A stretch of 64,000 bases of DNA from Cherax quadricarinatus (lineage: Eukaryota; Arthropoda; Malacostraca; Decapoda; Parastacidae), in NCBI RefSeq assembly GCF_038502225.1, contig NC_091300.1, forward strand, positions 51,000,957-51,064,956, given 5' to 3'. The notes below the pieces were generated by a model, which saw only the letters and a list, made by a program, of their open reading frames with translations, ran no database searches and had not been told where the DNA came from. This document shows positions 22,574 through 31,663 of the stretch, one piece after another. Position 1 is the stretch's first letter. Every line of letters begins with the position of its first letter. The position numbers and the translations under genes were made by a program.

Positions 22574-23317
22574 ATGATGACCAACAAACTCACTCTCAAC
22601 ATAGACAAAACATACTTCATGCTGTTTGGCAACGGAGCCTCAAATATTCAACTCAACATACTGTTAAATGGTTCCCCTATATCAAGACACACGGAGGGCA
22701 AATTTCTAGGCCTTCTCCTTGACTGTAATCTTAAATTTCAGTCCCATAGCCATCACATAGCCAAGAAAATTTCCAAATCATTAGGAATACTTTCCAAGAT
22801 ACGCTACTATGTACCACAAACGACTCTCCTTACCCTGTACCACTCTCTAATATATCCTTACCTCACCTATGGTATCTGTGCCTGAGGCTCAACCACTTCC
22901 AACCACCTTAGACCCTTAGTAATCCAACAAAAAACTGCTGTGCGGGTGATAACCAGCACCTGTGCTAGACAGCACGCCCCACCACTTTTCAAAAGACTCA
23001 ACTTCCTAAATATACAAGACATACACTCTTATTATTGTTCCTACTACATAAACAGAACTTTAAACTCCACTGCAAACCCCCCGCTAAAACTACTCCTTGA
23101 CAGTTACAACAGAATGCACAGTCACAATACAAGGCATAAGGCACTTATCAACACCCCTCGAGTGCACATAAAAGGCCCGAAGATCTGGAACTCGCTACCG
23201 GAACCAGTCAAGGATCCCCAGACAGCTTATAAATTTAGGACTCTGCTAAAAAAATCATCTTACCTCACAATATTAACCAAATCAACCAAACATCTACTGA
23301 CTAGTTTTATCATGTGA
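22574..23317 (+). pseudogene. LINE reverse transcriptase C-terminal fragment with one nonsense codon
   Basis: A single frame reads TNKLTLNIDKTYFMLFG, then FLGLLLDCNLKF, LYHSLIYPYLTYGICA, a TGA stop at 22883-22885, then QQKTAVRVITSTC, HNTRHK and GPKIWNSLPEPV. The stop most likely replaced a Trp (TGG). The fragment covers the thumb and C-terminal region after the catalytic motifs; the palm is missing. The family is a CR1/jockey-like non-LTR element distinct from the 19.6-kb one. Confidence 0.85.
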
Positions 23318-23618
23318 CCACCTGGCTTTTAATTCTGCCATTCCATAAAATATTGCCACCTACACCATTCCTTGTAAATTAGATTTTGTACTAAGTATAC
23401 ATAAGATTTATTAAGTCCAAATAAGATTGTAAAACAGCTAACCACTTCCATGTTTAGTTTTAAGTATAATTACTATGTACTATTCTCTTATCTAGTTTTA
23501 ATTAGTTACTATGTATTAGGATTAGTTTGCCCGAAATGCCTCGGCATGACAGTGGCTAACTTTGCACTTAGCAAATCAAAATTGTAATTACACATTGTAA
23601 CCTTTACAAAGAAATAAA

Positions 23619-23623
23619 TTTAA

Positions 23624-23679
<56 letters not shown>
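23619..23679. repeat. (ATT)n microsatellite tail of the LINE
   Basis: About twenty ATT units directly follow the LINE 3' end, consistent with a LINE whose 3' terminus is a microsatellite. Confidence 0.95.
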
Positions 23680-24051
23680 GCACGTTCAACCCATAGACCG
23701 AATAGTTAGCACGTCTATGAGTCTTTATTAACCAATCATTTCACCAGTGCTGCAAGTTTCATCAGTCGAGTTAAGAAGCGATTCATACTCCTGGAGACAT
23801 CTGACTGGTGGACGACGAAGTAGACAAAATAAGAGGCAGTCTGATGTAATCAGTTCGTTACTAGAGGTGCAAAATGGTGAGTCAGAAGTATGTATGTATA
23901 ATGTTCGCCAAGACCGGAGCCTTGGTACGGGTCTTAATCTTGCGATGACCCGTCTCTAGCTCCCGAAGGAGAAAGGGTTCTACACATGATGCAACGTACG
24001 CTGCTCGAGCACTATTCTTGTTAGTTCATCTGGTTACGGTGAGTCAGAAGC

Positions 24052-24168
24052 AGCTTCACTTGGTTTATATACAAGGAGTTGAGGTGCAGCAGCTTTATTT
24101 GGTTTATATACAGGGAGTTGAGGTGCAGCAGCTTCACTTGGCTTATATATAGGAAGTTGAGGTGCAGC
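24052..24168. repeat. 39-bp tandem repeat, three units
   Basis: Units beginning AGCTTCACTTGGTTTATATA start at 24052, 24091 and 24130, exactly 39 bp apart, and share GTTGAGGTGCAGC. The first two frames across it are open but short. Confidence 0.93.
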
Positions 24169-24169
24169 A

Positions 24170-24782
24170 ATTTAGAGATGAAGTAACAGTTGAGCTGGGC
24201 AACTAGTGGAAGTAGGTCATTGTGGCGTGCACTATGTTACATTTTATTCGACGTTCGTCACACAACCACTTGCCTTCTTGACCAGTGAACTGGCAGTTCG
24301 GAGTGTAGCAGTCCATGGGCCCCCACCGCTGTGCTTATTACCCGGTTCATCCCGTCAATCACGTGGAAGTAGGCTACTTCAGCCAGTGTGACGCTATACC
24401 TCTCCACCTGGCTGGGTGGCAGACTTCCGCAAACTCTGGTTGCGTCCACTCGTTGCCTTTGGCTGGCTCTTGGTTGCACCATTATGTACTCTGATATCTT
24501 AATTAATATCGTACATATTTTAAGTAAGTGGTGAAGGAATACATGGGTAAACAAATCTATCCCTGTGGTGGTTTGCCTTGCCCTTCCTCTGTCCTGCTGA
24601 ATGCCTTGTTCTACTGATTCAGTTTTACGACCTGGCGCCACAGTCCTTTAATCTACCACCTGTCTTCGTAATAGTCATTCTGAACAGTTTCTAGCAATAG
24701 AGTTGGTAAAGACATCCTTTGTACCAATATACCATTGTGTTGCAGTGTCAGACAAGTATATTATAAACGTTATACAATATCG
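24170..24782. other. unannotated intergenic DNA
   Basis: The base composition is mixed. Open frames on both strands (24206-24391 and 24258-24641) show no recognisable domain. I see no repeat structure. Confidence 0.4.
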
Positions 24783-25299
24783 ACAAGTTGATAAGTAAGA
24801 GGCATGTGCACCACTGGGAATCCTCAATGATCAAACGTTCCGCCCGCATTGTCAGGCTCCATTCATCATTCGTTTGCCGAGATGAATCACACTCCTGGAG
24901 ACATCAGAACTGGTGGAAGACGAAGCAGACGTACTGATACAATGTACCAGTTATAATATGACACTTGCATGACACTGCAGCTAGATGGCATATTGGTACA
25001 AGGGATGCATTTATCAATTCTTTTGCTAACAACTGTTTATCAAGATATACTTCCTCTAGTGCTCCCAGGTCATCTGTGACCTCACCAAGCTGCGACACTC
25101 TACCAAGCTGTACATAAGCTGACTGCTTTCGCTTTAGAGTAAGAGACTGGCCATCATACACCAAGGGTAATGCACTGATTACATTAAACTACATCTCCAC
25201 TTCATCTTCCACCAACGCTGATGTCTCCAAGAGTGTGACTCTTTATTGTATTCGTCAATAAAGATTTATAGTGGTGCACGTTTGTCTTACTAACTTGTT
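24783..25299. mobile_element. fold-back element FB-4, decayed
   Basis: The left arm starts ACAAGTTGATAAGTAAGAGG, continues GCATGTGCACCACTGGG and has the core TCAAACGTTCCGCC. Inside it has CACACTCCTGGAGACATCAG and GGTGGAAGACGAAG. The right arm has the inverse order (CTTCCACCAACGCTGATGTC, AATAAAGATTTATAGTGGTG) and ends AACTTGTTAGTA. The right-arm core is lost. The 240-bp spacer contains an 86-codon minus-strand open frame of unknown nature. Confidence 0.72.
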
Positions 25300-25319
25300 A
25301 GTATTGGGTGCCACATAAT

Positions 25320-26427
25320 ATAATAGCACGTCTTGGCTGTATGAGATTAACACGTCTAGACCGAAGGCTAGACGACTATAATGTCGAGGTCGTAGCCTGG
25401 ACGGTTAGCACGTTTAAGCTAAAAGTTAGATGGTTAACACACCTAGTCTCTAGGTTGGATGGCTAGCACGTGAAGGCCTATGAATGGATGGTTAGCACGT
25501 CAAGACCGTAGGCTGAATGGTCAGCACATGTAGGCCGTAGTTTGGTGGGTTAGCACGTTTAGGCCGTAGGCTACATAGAACGTCTAGGTTAGTATGTATA
25601 GGCTGTAGGTTGAATGTTTAGTACAAGTAGGGCGAATGCTGGGCGGTTAGCACCTGTAGGCTGTAGACTGGATGGCTAGCACATCTGTACTGCAGGCTGG
25701 ATTGTTAGCCCATCGAGGCCATTTGCTGGATGGTTAGCACATCTAGGCCATTTGCTGAATCGTTAGCACATCTAGGCCATTTGCTGGATGGTTAGCACAT
25801 CTAGGCCATTTGCTGGGTGGTTAGCACGTCAACGTTGTTCCCTGGATGGTTTGCACATGTAGGCCTAAGGTTGGATGGCTAGCACATCTAGGCCTGACTC
25901 GAAAATTAGCATCCATAAGCCACTGGTTGCATGGTTAGCACCTTTAAGCCTAAGACTGGATGGTTAGTACGTCTAGGCCGTAGCCAAGACGGCTAGCTTA
26001 TCTTGACTGTTGTTTCATTAGTTGGAACGTCTAGGCCTAAGGCTGGATAACAAGCGCATCTAAGCCGTAGGCTGGAGGGTTAGCACGTCTAGGCCGAGGG
26101 CTGAATAGCTAATATAACTAAGCCGCAGGCTGGATATTTAACACGTCTCGGCCGAGGGTTTGATAGTTAGCACATCTGGACAATAGGCTGGATGGTTACC
26201 ACTTCTACTCTGTAGACTAAATGCTTAGAACGTGTAGGCCTAATGCTGAATGGCTAGCACATTTATACCGTACGCTAAAGGATCAACACGTTTAGGTCAT
26301 AGGTCGGACGGTTGGTATATCTAGGCTGAAGAATTTATAGATCGTAGACCATAGCGAGGACGATTAACATGTCTTGGCCGTAGCGAGGACGGTTAGCATT
26401 TGCATTAAAATGGTATAAAATACCGAC
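25320..26427. repeat. 29-bp degenerate tandem array (GGTTAGCACGTCTAGG type)
   Basis: Units follow GATGGTTAGCACATCTAGGC then CATTTGCTG or CGTAGGCTG, with a 29-bp period clearest at 25.69-25.83 kb. Divergence among units is high. Scattered units also flank the LINE at 22.56-23.68 kb, so the array once covered at least 22.5-27.3 kb and has been opened by insertions. Confidence 0.9.
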
Positions 26428-26987
26428 AGGTTGTTAGGTAAGACACATATGCAACAGTTAGGTATCTTTATTTCGAAACGTTTCGCCTACACAGTAGGCT
26501 TCTTCAGTCGAGTACAGAAAAGTTGATAGAAGCAGAAGATACTTGAAGACGATGTAATCAGTCCATCACCCTTAAAGTTTTGAGGTGGTCAGTCCCTCAG
26601 TCTGGAGAAGAGCATTGTTCCATAGTCTGAAACAATATGGAGATGAAGTGACAGGATGGAGCCTTTTATAGCGCCAAGAGGTGAGACGTAGGTCACTAGA
26701 AGAGGTAAGAACTCAGATGTTGTGACCTACGTCTCACCTCTTGGCGCTATATAAAGCTCCATCCTGTCACTTCATCTCCATATTGTTTCATACTATGGAA
26801 CAATGCTCTTCTCCAGACTGAGGGACTGACCACCTCAAAACTTTAAGGGTGATGGACTGATTACATCGTCTTCAAGTATCTTCTGCTTCTATCAACTTTT
26901 CTGTACTCGACTGAAGAAGCCTACTGTGTAGGCGAAACGTTTCGAAATAAAGATACCTAACTGTTGCATATGTGTCTTACCTAACAA
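26428..26987. mobile_element. fold-back element FB-5, long near-perfect hairpin
   Basis: Two arms of about 265 bp are nearly perfect reverse complements around a spacer of roughly 25 bp (about 26695-26720). The tip reads TTGTTAGGTAAGACACATAT. It then has TTTATTTCGAAACGTTTCGC, then CTACACAGTAGGCTTCTTCA. It sits inside the 29-bp array; GGTTAGCAT occurs on both sides but is also part of the array unit. The near-identity of the arms suggests a young copy. Confidence 0.93.
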
Positions 26988-27320
26988 CGGTTAGCATGTC
27001 TTGGCCGTAGCGAGGACGGTTAGCATGTCTTGGCCGTAGCGAGGACGGTTAGCATATCTTGGCCATAGGTTGAATAGTTAGCACGTGTAAGCTTCAGGCT
27101 GGATGGTTAGGACATCTAGGCCTTAGGCTGGATGGTAAGCACATTTAGTCTGTAGGCTGGACGGTTCGCGCCTTTAGATTGTAGGATGGATGTTTAACAC
27201 ATCTAGGCATAGGCTGGATGGTTAGCAATTAATTAAGGCCGTAGCCGGATGGTTAGCACGTTAAGGGTGTTAAATGGATGGGTATCACGTATTGGTTACA
27301 GACTGGGAGGTTACCTAGTC
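26988..27320. repeat. 29-bp tandem array, right part
   Basis: Units such as CTTGGCCGTAGCGAGGACGG then TTAGCATGT continue after FB-5. Two near-identical units here match the units just left of FB-5, so the insertion split a locally amplified block. Confidence 0.88.
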
Positions 27321-27412
27321 TATGTTGAGGAATTAGACGCATGTGCAACATTTAGGTGTCTTTATTTGTAGATGTTTCGCCACCCATTGGCTCTATCAAT
27401 ACAAATTTATGG
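27321..27412. mobile_element. single left arm of a fold-back element
   Basis: The order GGAATTAGACGCATGTGCAA, GTGTCTTTATTTG, GATGTTTCGCCACC, ATTGGCTCTATCAAT matches the left arm of the FB family. No matching right arm was found nearby, so this is a half element. Confidence 0.7.
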
Positions 27413-27534
27413 ACATAATGGGAAGACTATAACTACATGCAAATGACGGGATAATAATTCCGTCAGCTTTGGAGCCGGTGATGAGCAGCGTGGTCTTGAA
27501 GAATCCGAAGTACAAGCATGAAGATTGGCGTTTG

Positions 27535-27722
27535 TATCCTGACTCGACGTAGCAGGTGAAGCATCGTACTCTCAGAACTACTGACAGGTGTGTCCGACAC
27601 AACGTAACAGTTGAAGCATTTTACTCAGAACTACTGACAGGTGTGTCTCCTGACACAACGTATCAGGTGAAACATCTTACTCTCTGAACTACTGACAGGT
27701 GTGTCGCGGGACACAACTTAGC
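27535..27722. repeat. about 58-60-bp tandem repeat, three units
   Basis: Three units share CAGAACTACTGACAGGTGTG and GACACAACGTANCAGNTGAA-type segments, with small length differences. No coding role is apparent. The next 280 bp up to 28002 is AT-rich and unannotated. Confidence 0.85.
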
Positions 27723-28002
27723 TGAAGAAACAAATTTCAAAATTTTGAGTAAATGTCAAATAAATTTCTAGGATACTGGTGACTATTAGATCAGTTTGCC
27801 TTTGCACAACATAATGCCGAGACCATTACTAATAAATATTAGCTGTGTAGTTTAAAATACTGTAGTTTTCAGACAAAAGTTAATTTGCGAGCTTCACACT
27901 CAAAGGAAACTCATTATAAGTTGCCTATTTGCGCTTGTGGTATTCAATTTCCAGCAGAAAGAAAAATATATTTCTGTTAAATCATATCTGCCTTGATGAA
28001 TA

Positions 28003-28520
28003 AATCACGTGCAACACTTGGGTATATTTATTGCCGAAACGTATCGAATGCGCAGCAGGCTTCCTCAGTCGAATACAGAGGTGACTTTAATTCTGGTGGC
28101 AGTGGAAGAAATTGAGAGTTAATTTTAAAATGTTCAGGCCCTTTATAATAAATGGTGATCAGTTTCTTAGTCTTGATAGAGGGTGATCTTTCCCAAAGGC
28201 TGAATACAAGTTAATTATTCGCTTAGCCTTGATAGAAAGCGTTTAGTTCATTAACCTTGATCGAATGTATACGGTCCTTTAGCATCAGTGACTTAACACC
28301 TTCAATTAAGACTATGGAACTGAACGCCTTCTATCAAAACTTAGGGGCTAATCACCTTCTGTTATAGCTAAAGGACTGTTCACCATAAAAATAACCTCTC
28401 TTTGACTGTTTCCAGTATTTCAGTCACCTCTGTGTTCGGCTGAAGAAGCCTGCTGCGCCGCCGAAACGTTTCGGCAATAAAAATATCAAAGTGTAGCATA
28501 TGTGAAGTATTCATTACTTG
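28003..28520. mobile_element. fold-back element FB-6
   Basis: The left arm (about 28006-28085) has GTGCAACACTTGGGTATATT, TATTGCCGAAACGTATCGAA and GCAGCAGGCTTCCTCAGTCG. The right arm (about 28421-28515) has TTCGGCTGAAGAAGCCTGCT, CCGAAACGTTTCGGCAATAA and AGCATATGTG. The left core has a point change. The spacer of about 330 bp contains its own partly inverted segments built on CTTGATAGA/TCTATCAA. Confidence 0.82.
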
Positions 28521-28574
28521 GAGGTATTGTATACCTTTAATAATATGGTAACTCCCGTGGTTGAAGTAGATTAT

Positions 28575-28725
28575 GTACATGGGAGAGCGCTTACCCGTAG
28601 GAGTCATATAGTGCCTGGGAAATGTAAGGTAATCAAATTTGATTCAAGGAAGGGGGTTGGTAGCTCCGATTCCTGAGATCGATAGTTCTTCAGTGGACTT
28701 AAGGCAACCTTTCCATCCTTTCGGT
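28575..28725 (+). repeat. dispersed SINE-like repeat, copy 1
   Basis: The order CCCGTAGGAGTCATATAGTG, CCTGGGAAATGTAAGGTAAT, then AAGGAAGGGGGTTGGTAGC recurs in diverged form at 38837-38950, with a part at 39050-39150. No RNA polymerase III promoter could be demonstrated, so calling it a SINE is an inference. Confidence 0.5.
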
Positions 28726-29039
28726 GTATTGCTGAGAGACAATGGAGGCTACTGTCACTGCTCAATTGGAATCATTATAAATCGATACTTTGTCTTACAG
28801 CTTCCGGTATTTAATACATCTTCCTCTCTCGTTTATGGCTGAATATATAAACAAGTCATTATTAATATTGCCAAATCATTTATTTATCAAGGAATTTATC
28901 TTAGTGCATCGTGCCTAAATAACAAAAAATGTTGGTGGTCAGCCCCTGGATCCATAACGTACCTCTGTAATCTTTTGACTACTTCTCACAATATACGTAT
29001 GTGGTAGTAACATTGCTATCAATTAGATAATTATAATAA

Positions 29040-29040
<1 letters not shown>
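28726..29040. other. unannotated AT-rich intergenic DNA
   Basis: Nothing recognisable lies between the SINE-like repeat and the microsatellite that follows. Confidence 0.5.

Positions 29041-29120
<80 letters not shown>
29041..29120. repeat. (CT)n(TA)n compound microsatellite
   Basis: A CT run of about 30 bp passes directly into a TA run of about 50 bp. The TA run abuts the first 388-bp element. Confidence 0.95.
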
Positions 29121-29123
<3 letters not shown>

Positions 29124-29508
29124 GTGCCGAATATGTGAAACTGGTCAATTAGCAAGAACTCATTTAAAATTAAGTCGTTTCTAAAATTTTCTCTTATACG
29201 TTTAAAGATATATTTTTTTCATTACTGTTAAGGTAAAAAAATTTAATTTTGCACCAAAAGAATCTTAGAAAACTTACCTAACCTTATTATAACAAGAGCA
29301 ATTTATTTTAGCCTAACCCAACTAAATATATTTCAGATTTGTTTACAATTATTTAATACTAAACAAACACAGTGAAATATATTTTTTTCATTAGGTTCAG
29401 AATGATTTTGGCGAAATTATTGCATACACAAATTTTCGCTTGTCCTATATGGCAAGATGAATGTTGCTATTTAAGCTAAGATCGCAAGTTCTACCTATTC
29501 GGCACGAC
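29121..29508. mobile_element. 388-bp inverted-terminal-repeat element, copy 1
   Basis: The element starts GTCGTGCCGAAT and ends ATTCGGCACGAC, a perfect 12-bp terminal inverted repeat. The interior holds GGTCAATTAGCAAGAA, poly-T stretches and TTTCGCTTGTCCTATATGGC. It is 388 bp long, the same as the other two copies. (TA)n lies on both sides, fitting insertion at TA. It encodes no transposase, so it is MITE-like. Family assignment is not possible by eye. Confidence 0.88.
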
Positions 29509-29569
29509 ATATATATACATACATACATATATAGATAGTATTGTAACCACGAACAAGTGGTATTTAACC

Positions 29570-29784
29570 AATAACAACACTGCGACTAGCCGAGGATTCG
29601 AACCAGTGTTGTTTTAGCCATCCTCAAGTTGAGCGAAAATTCACAATGCTCTAACCTACGGGACCATACAATCCTACTAGGATTGTATAGTCCCATGGGT
29701 TAGAGCGTCGTGAATATTCGCTCACCATGAGGTAGGCTAAAACAGCACGGGTTCGAATCCTCGGCTAGTCATAGTGTTGTTATT
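29570..29784. mobile_element. tRNA-derived SINE pair forming a palindrome
   Basis: Two arms of about 107 bp are near reverse complements around the centre CAATCCTACTAGGATTG. The right arm has GGGTTCGAATCC, a canonical B-box, followed by TCGGCTAGTC; the left arm has its complement. A-box-like sequence GGTTAGAGCG lies on the inner side. It resembles a tRNA head duplicated in inverted orientation. It is not a functional tRNA gene. Confidence 0.75.
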
Positions 29785-29788
<4 letters not shown>

Positions 29789-29868
<80 letters not shown>

Positions 29869-29888
29869 CACACACACACACACACACA
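29789..29888. repeat. (TA)n(CA)n microsatellite
   Basis: A long TA run is followed by a short ACAC run, which joins directly to the next coding fragment. Confidence 0.95.
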
Positions 29889-30389
29889 GATGAGGAGGTC
29901 AACGACATCATAAAGAGAAGCCTCGCCACAGCTCGTTGCCCAGCCGAACGGGAACCCCAAGTGCAGAGGTCTGACGGAAGTCAAAAGCGCCCTGATGGAG
30001 CAACTATGCTACCCTGCAAGGATGGATGGCAGATTGCCTGGGACTACACCTGTGCAGCCACACTGGCAAACACCTACTTCCCATACTCCGTAGCTGAACG
30101 GGGTGGAGCTGCCAGCCACAGGGAGACCCAGAAGACCCTCAAATATAAAGACCTTCCCTCTTGCTATACTTTCATCCCAATAGGGTCGGAGACCCTTGGA
30201 GCATGGGGCAAGTGTGCTCTAACATTCCTCAAACTGTTGTGTGAAAAACTCATCATAGAAATCAAGGACCACAGGGCGGCCAGCTTCCTCTTTCAGAGAT
30301 TCAGTGTTGCGATCCAGAGGGGAAATGCCTGCAGCATTCTGGGCACGCGGCTCACCACCGGGGAGCTGGAAGAAGTATTCAAGATGTAG
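29889..30389 (+). pseudogene. C-terminal fragment of a retroelement-associated protein
   Basis: An open frame reads DEEVNDIIKRSLATARCPAE, then KRPDGATMLP, WQIAWDYTCAATLANTY, YTFIPIGSETLGAWG and FLFQRFSVAIQRGNACSILG, and stops at 30387-30389. This order resembles a C-terminal region often attached to invertebrate reverse-transcriptase-like proteins: an xEVNDxxxRAL opening, DGKRPDG, WDxT, then a Gln-Arg-Gly-Asn-Ala motif. The reverse transcriptase itself is absent. The fragment is boxed between two (TA)n tracts. Family recall is from memory, without a search. Confidence 0.65.
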
Positions 30390-30451
30390 TTCTGAGTTGT
30401 TATCTATGTTGTTTTACTCTCTATTGAACTTTTTGTCAATGTATTTTGTCT

Positions 30452-30458
<7 letters not shown>

Positions 30459-30536
<78 letters not shown>

Positions 30537-30566
30537 GTGTGTGTGTGTATAAATATATATATAAAT
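30459..30566. repeat. (TA)n with (GT)n microsatellite
   Basis: A TA run of about 70 bp and a short GT run separate the coding fragment from the second 388-bp element. Confidence 0.95.
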
Positions 30567-30954
30567 GTCGTGCCGAATATGTAAAACTGGTCAATTAGCA
30601 AGAAATCATTTAAAATTTAGCCCTTTCTAAAAATTTCTCTTGTACTTTTAAAGATAATTTTTTTTCATTAATGCTAATGTAAAAATTTTTAATTTTGCAC
30701 CAAAATAATCTTAGAAAACTTACCTAACCATATTCTAACAAGCGCAATTTATTTTAGCCTAATACTACTAAATATATTTTAAAAACGTTTACAGTAATTT
30801 AATACTTAACAAACACAAAGAAATATATTTTTTTCGTTAGGTTTAGAATGATTTTGGGGAAATTATTGCATACACAAATTTTCGCTTGTCCTATATGGCA
30901 AGATAAGCGTTGCTATTTAAGCCAAGATCGCAAGTTCTGCCTATTCAGCACGAC
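30567..30954. mobile_element. 388-bp inverted-terminal-repeat element, copy 2
   Basis: It starts GTCGTGCCGAAT and ends ATTCAGCACGAC (one change in the right terminal repeat). The interior aligns end to end with copies 1 and 3 with scattered substitutions. The length is exactly 388 bp. It is flanked by (TA)n on both sides. Confidence 0.9.

Positions 30955-30957
<3 letters not shown>

Positions 30958-31044
<87 letters not shown>
30958..31044. repeat. (TA)n microsatellite
   Basis: A TA run of about 80 bp joins copies 2 and 3 of the 388-bp element. Confidence 0.95.
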
Positions 31045-31429
31045 GTCGTGCCGAATATGTAAAACTGGTCAATTAGCAAGAAATCATTTAAAATTTAGCC
31101 CTTTCTAAAATTTTCTCTTATACATTTAAAGATATATTTTTTTCATTAATGTTGATGTAAAAATTTTTAATTTTGCACCAAAAGGAACTTAGAAAACTTA
31201 TCTAACCTTATTATTACAAGCGCAATTTATTTTAGCCTAACCCAACTAAATATATTTTAGATTTGTTTACAGTAATTTAATACTAAACAAACACAGCGAA
31301 ATATATTTTTTTCATTAGGTTCAGAATGATTTTGGCGAAATTATTGCATAAACAAATTTTCGCTTGTCCTATATGGCAAGATGAGCGTTGCTATTTAAGC
31401 CAAGATCGCAAGTTCGGCCTATTCGGCAC

Positions 31430-31432
<3 letters not shown>
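31045..31432. mobile_element. 388-bp inverted-terminal-repeat element, copy 3
   Basis: It starts GTCGTGCCGAAT and ends ATTCGGCACGAC, with a 388-bp length identical to the other copies. It resembles copy 1 in parts of the interior (TTAGATTTGTTTACA) and copy 2 in others (TAGCCCTTTCTAAA). The three copies therefore are not a simple tandem duplication of one. Confidence 0.9.

Positions 31433-31504
<72 letters not shown>
31433..31504. repeat. (TA)n microsatellite
   Basis: A TA run follows copy 3. The next 160 bp, up to the LINE at 31664, is unannotated. It includes a small inverted pair (CTTCAGGGAGAA and TTCCCTGAAG). Confidence 0.95.
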
Positions 31505-31507
<3 letters not shown>

Positions 31508-31663
31508 GGGTGGTAGGAGAAAATTTTCAAACAGCTTCAGGGAGAACCTTGAGTTTTCCCTGAAGCAAGTTTATTATTTTCTCTGAGAATGAGGGTCCAC
31601 AGGACAGTTCCAGAGGTGGTACCTCCCTATATTTATTAAATGTATATGCATGTATAAATATAT

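Larger units (their letters stand above)
22560..23679 (+). mobile_element. 5'-truncated LINE with an (ATT)n tail, inserted in the 29-bp array
   Basis: The element starts just after an array-like flank (CTAGGCTGTAGGCTGGATG) and ends in a long ATT microsatellite at 23619-23679. Array-like sequence (TAGCACGTTCAACC) then resumes, so it probably inserted into the 29-bp array found at 25.3-27.3 kb. It has a 3' untranslated region of about 300 bp ending in AAATAAATTTAAT before the ATT run. Confidence 0.82.

Noticed and set aside
24258..25164. Open frames of 127 and 86 codons on the minus strand.
   Set aside because: No recognisable domain. The second lies in the spacer of a fold-back element and the first has no supporting context.
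29570..29784. A functional tRNA gene suggested by GGGTTCGAATCC.
   Set aside because: No complete cloverleaf with an acceptor stem could be formed; the arms pair with each other instead, so a SINE-derived palindrome fits better.
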